A DNA stretch of 64,000 nt. Source: Gemmatimonadota bacterium. Lineage in GTDB: Bacteria > Gemmatimonadota > Gemmatimonadetes > Longimicrobiales > Gaopeijiaceae. The position numbers and the translations under genes are program-made. Below, in pieces: positions 61,199 to 64,000 of the stretch (positions within the stretch are counted from its first letter, which is position 1; each line of letters starts with the position of its first letter). Below the pieces are notes generated by a model, which had not been told where the DNA came from, did not search any database, and saw only the letters and a list, made by a program, of their open reading frames with translations. Where the stretch lies: the NCBI GenBank assembly GCA_016873995.1, contig VGVR01000006.1:1-64000 (forward strand). Reading direction: 5' to 3'.

Positions 61199-62656
61199 TC
61201 ATAGTAGGAATACGCGCACGAGGAAGCTTCCGAGCAGCGTGATCGTCGCGATCGACCACAGGTTGAGCCACCAGCCGGCGCGGGCCATCTGACCGATGGT
61301 GAGGTACCCGGACGCGAATACCATCGCGTTCGGTGGAGTCGCCACAGGCAACATGAACGCCATCGACGCCGAGAGGGCCGCGGCGGCCATGGGGAGGAGC
61401 GGCTCGACCCCGAGCCCCGCCGCGGCCCCCGCGACCACCGGCATCACCATGGTGGCGGTCGCGGTGTTCGACGTGACCTCGGTGAGGAAGACGATGAGCG
61501 TGGTGACGACCAAGACGACCACGATGGTCGGCACGCCCGCCAGTCCCGACACCAGGCCCCCGATCCAGGCGGCGAGGCCCGAGACCTCCATGGCGCGCGC
61601 GATCGAGAGGCCTCCACCGAACAGAACCAAGACGTCCCACGGGATTTTGCGAGCCGTGGGCCAGTCGAGCGTGAACTCGCCCTTCTTCCAGTCGACCGGG
61701 ATGAGGAAGAGCACCACCGCGGAGATCATCGCGATGGTGGAGTCCTCGAGGTTCGGGGCCCAAGTCTCGAGGCCGGGTATGGTGACGCCCCCGAATGTCT
61801 TCTCGGCGCGGAGGATCCAGCCGAGCGCCGTGGCCACGAAGACTATGGCGACGATGCGCTCTCCCTTGCTCCAGGGACCGAGCGCGTCGGTCTCTTTTTG
61901 GATGACCGCTCCGGCGTCGCCAGCGAGCTCGCCGGGCGGATAGAGGCGCAGCAGGATCAGCCAGGTGATGGGAATGAGGAGCGCAGCAATCGGGAGTCCA
62001 ACCGCCATCCATTGGACGAACCCGATCTCGACGCCCAGCAGCTCATCTGCGGCGCCGGCCAGGATCGCATTGGCTGGCGTGCCGATCAGCGTCGCGACAC
62101 CGCCGATCGAGGCCGCGTACGCGACGCCCAGCATGAGGCCGACGCCGAACTTGTAATTCGCCGCTCCTCCACGAGGCTTCAGCATCTCGCCGACGGCGAT
62201 CGCAATCGGGAGCATCATCGCCGCCGTCGCCGTGTTGTTGATCCACATGGAGATGAATGCCGTGGCGAGCATGAAGCCCAGCACGAGCCGCCTGGGGCTG
62301 GACCCCACCGCAGCGATGATACCGAGCGCCACGCGCTTGTGGAGCCCCCACTTTTCCATGGCTGTGGCCAGGAAGAAGCCACCCATGAACAGGAAGATCA
62401 GCTCGTTCGCGTAGGGCGCGGCCGCAGCCGGCATCTCGAGCACGCCCAGCATGGGGAAGAGGCCGAGCGGAAGGAGCGCCGTCGCCGGGATCGGGATCGC
62501 CTCGGTCATCCACCAGACGGCCATGAGGACCGTCACGGCAGCGGTGCGCCAACCGGCCTCGCTCAACGACGCAGGCGCGGGCAGGACGAGCATTGCCGCG
62601 AACAGGGTGGTGCCGACGAGGAGGCCTAGGCGCTGAATGCGGCGGAAGTCAGTCAC
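61199..62656 (-). CDS. DASS/SLC13-family sodium-coupled carboxylate transporter
   Basis: 485 residues from GTG 62656, six bases after AGGTGG. About 11-12 membrane helices with the two SNT-type sodium-binding motifs in mirror halves: WINNTATAAMMLPIAIAV and EVTSNTATATMVMPV. It also has MTEAIPIPATALLPLGLFPM typical of the DASS family. Likely imports dicarboxylates, citrate or sulfate with sodium. Confidence 0.92.
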   Translation of the reverse strand: MTDFRRIQRLGLLVGTTLFAAMLVLPAPASLSEAGWRTAAVTVLMAVWWMTEAIPIPATALLPLGLFPMLGVLEMPAAAAPYANELIFLFMGGFFLATAMEKWGLHKRVALGIIAAVGSSPRRLVLGFMLATAFISMWINNTATAAMMLPIAIAVGEMLKPRGGAANYKFGVGLMLGVAYAASIGGVATLIGTPANAILAGAADELLGVEIGFVQWMAVGLPIAALLIPITWLILLRLYPPGELAGDAGAVIQKETDALGPWSKGERIVAIVFVATALGWILRAEKTFGGVTIPGLETWAPNLEDSTIAMISAVVLFLIPVDWKKGEFTLDWPTARKIPWDVLVLFGGGLSIARAMEVSGLAAWIGGLVSGLAGVPTIVVVLVVTTLIVFLTEVTSNTATATMVMPVVAGAAAGLGVEPLLPMAAAALSASMAFMLPVATPPNAMVFASGYLTIGQMARAGWWLNLWSIATITLLGSFLVRVFLL

Positions 62657-62754
62657 GTGAGGCCACCTGTTCGTCGATAGCGGCGCGCTGAGACAGGCGG
62701 ACAGTCTGCGGGTGGAGCGGTGTTGTGGCAACCTCTGAGGCCGTTTGCTCGACG

Positions 62755-62907
62755 CTAGCGACTCGTCCGCTCCAGCAGTCGCCGCAGCGTCGGCAGCGTG
62801 AGTCGATCCTTCTCGCGCCCCGTTGCCTCCTTGGAGCGAATGACGTCGGCGAGGGCCGCGACCGGAGCGTCAGGCCGTGTACCATCGATCGTTGCCGGCC
62901 CGAGTGC
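62755..62907 (-). pseudogene. C-terminal remnant of a nucleotidyltransferase-like gene
   Basis: Directly after the DUF4143 ATPase stop, and in the same frame, about 50 codons read GALGPATIDGTRPDAPVAAL then ADVIRSKEATGREKD and LPTLRRLLERTSR before a TAG. DVIRSKEATGREKD is the closing pattern of AbiEii/MNT-type nucleotidyltransferases. There is no start codon, so this is a relic, perhaps of an antitoxin/toxin unit that once adjoined the ATPase. Confidence 0.6.
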
Positions 62908-62910
62908 GCC

Positions 62911-64000
62911 CTAGGGCATCTCGAGCTCGCGGCACCAGCGGGCGAACGGGATGACCGTGACCTTCCCACTCTGTGCGTACCGCTCACCGAGATGGACCTG
63001 GTAGAAGACAGGCACGCTGGTCCGTTCGGCGAAGTAGCGAGTGGCCTGGCTGATCGCACCCTCCCCCGTCTTGCACTCGACGGCAAACAGCGGAGACCGA
63101 TTGCGGAGCACCACGAAGTCGACCTCACGCCCATCGGTGTCGCGCAGGAAGCGCAGCTCCATCCGATGACCCTCGATGTCCTCCTGAAGGTGGCAGTACT
63201 TGAGCAGCTGACATGCGACCAGGTTCTCGAATCGAGCGCCGGCGTCGGGCACCACCGACCAGTCCCACAGGTAGAGCTTCTGCCGCTTCCTGAGTGCGCG
63301 TATGTGCGGCGCGCCGAATGGCGGGATGCGGAAGCACACGTACAAGTTCTCGAGGATCGTGATCCAGCGCCCGGCGGTCTTGAAGTCCACCTCGAGGTCT
63401 TCGCGCAGGGCGGCCACGGACAACAAGGAGCCCACTCGAGCCGGCAACAGGTCGACGAGGTGCTCGATGAGCGACATCTCGCGCACGCGCTCGAGGTCCC
63501 GTAGGTCCTCTCGCACAACTCGCGTAAGCCGTTCCCTCTGCCAGAGACGGAGCGCCCGCTCGCTTCGTGCCAGCAGCGGCTCGGGGAAGCCGCCGAACTC
63601 GAGCAACGCCGCCAGGGTGTCTCGAACTCCGTCGTCCGACGTGCCCCCCAGTTCGGTGAGCGAGAAGGGGTGAAGTCGGAAGTGCCGGTACCTCCCTGCG
63701 AGCGAGTCGCCGCCCTTCCTGTAATGGTCCAGCCGCGCCGAACCCGTGACGACGAATCGGCGCTGACCCTTCTCGGTGTCGTAGAGTCCCTTCACCAGAT
63801 TTCGCCAGCGCGCGTACTTGTGGATCTCGTCGAGCACGACCAATGGCTCCCCGGCCGGCAGCTCCCCGCGGCGGAGCGGGGGCCGAGTCTTGGGGTCGTC
63901 CCAATTGAGATAGGCCGGGTGCCGTTCGGTCGCCTGCGGCCCGATCAGCGACAGGGCGAGCGTCGTCTTTCCGACCTGACGGGGCCCGCCGACGAACACC
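62911..64000 (-). CDS. DUF4143-type AAA ATPase, 5' end beyond the window
   Basis: 362 residues visible; the frame reaches the window edge at the P-loop (GGPRQVGKTTLALSL), so the first ~20-40 residues are missing. Walker B is VVLDEIHKYARWRN, then VVTGSARLDHYRKGGDSLAG as in the AAA_14 family, followed by the DUF4143 part with a PD-(D/E)XK-like nuclease core (REVDFVVLR, FAVECKTG). These proteins resemble archaeal-type DEXX ATPases and are frequent in mobile or defence DNA. Role unknown. Confidence 0.9.
   Translation of the reverse strand, partial: VFVGGPRQVGKTTLALSLIGPQATERHPAYLNWDDPKTRPPLRRGELPAGEPLVVLDEIHKYARWRNLVKGLYDTEKGQRRFVVTGSARLDHYRKGGDSLAGRYRHFRLHPFSLTELGGTSDDGVRDTLAALLEFGGFPEPLLARSERALRLWQRERLTRVVREDLRDLERVREMSLIEHLVDLLPARVGSLLSVAALREDLEVDFKTAGRWITILENLYVCFRIPPFGAPHIRALRKRQKLYLWDWSVVPDAGARFENLVACQLLKYCHLQEDIEGHRMELRFLRDTDGREVDFVVLRNRSPLFAVECKTGEGAISQATRYFAERTSVPVFYQVHLGERYAQSGKVTVIPFARWCRELEMP

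Noticed and set aside
1-64000. CRISPR arrays, prophage genes, rRNA genes
   Set aside because: No regularly spaced repeats, phage structural genes or rRNA signatures were seen.

Overview
The window is GC-rich (roughly two thirds G+C by eye) and densely coded, and many neighbouring genes are joined by ATGA, GTGA or TGATG stop/start overlaps. The gene content is that of an aerobic or microaerobic, Gram-negative-type, respiring bacterium: many lipoprotein signals, CcdA/DsbA-type periplasmic redox proteins, c-type cytochromes, a PQQ dehydrogenase, and an Alternative Complex III cluster. Together with DUF6351, DUF1460 and bacilliredoxin genes this suggests Gemmatimonadota or a nearby phylum. That placement is an impression from gene content, since no rRNA or phylogenetic marker is present.

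Layout. (1) 1-2.2 kb: a zinc-limitation module with the tail of a Fur/Zur-type regulator, a cysteine-free ribosomal protein L33, a COG0523/CobW GTPase and a Zur-box-like palindrome. (2) 2.5-5 kb: tRNA-Asn with a recognisable promoter and terminator, then a lower-GC patch of decaying genes (OLD-like ATPase and a hypothetical) carrying in-frame stops and a frameshift. (3) 5-9.2 kb: a TetR gene with an operator-like palindrome, an arsenic-type MarR/ArsM operon, and an RHH-nucleotidyltransferase-like fusion. (4) 9.2-14.2 kb: CcdA with a DsbA-like lipoprotein, and a cytochrome c with a PQQ dehydrogenase that carries the Asp-x-Asp signature of lanthanide enzymes. (5) 14.4-30.1 kb: mixed housekeeping and secreted proteins, including HD and RDD proteins, a cobalamin adenosyltransferase, ferredoxin, an M20 peptidase, cyclophilin, DUF6351, an amino-acid permease and an exported methyltransferase.

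(6) 30.2-51.2 kb is the most striking part: two convergent, tightly coupled gene strings plus two divergent flanking genes. They combine GTP cyclohydrolase II, a creatininase-RibD reductase fusion, a PTPS-fold protein that has lost its catalytic residues, an alcohol-dehydrogenase-like protein, a CDP-alcohol phosphatidyltransferase, at least four glycosyltransferases (one fused to a glycoside hydrolase), four methyltransferases, a PIG-L deacetylase, an EEP phosphatase, a YbhN-like membrane protein, an ABC exporter and an LTA-synthase-type sulfatase. I read this as a pathway that takes a GTP-derived pyrimidine or pterin, decorates it with sugars and methyl groups, joins it to an alcohol phosphate or lipid, and exports it. 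No described pathway known to me matches it as a whole.

(7) 51.7-64 kb: a nonsense-interrupted lipoprotein, the Alternative Complex III genes actA, actB (split in two), actC and actD without actE/actF beside them, a bacilliredoxin, a DUF1460 protein, an alpha/beta hydrolase, a DASS/SLC13 transporter and, running off the right edge, a DUF4143 ATPase with a gene remnant behind it.
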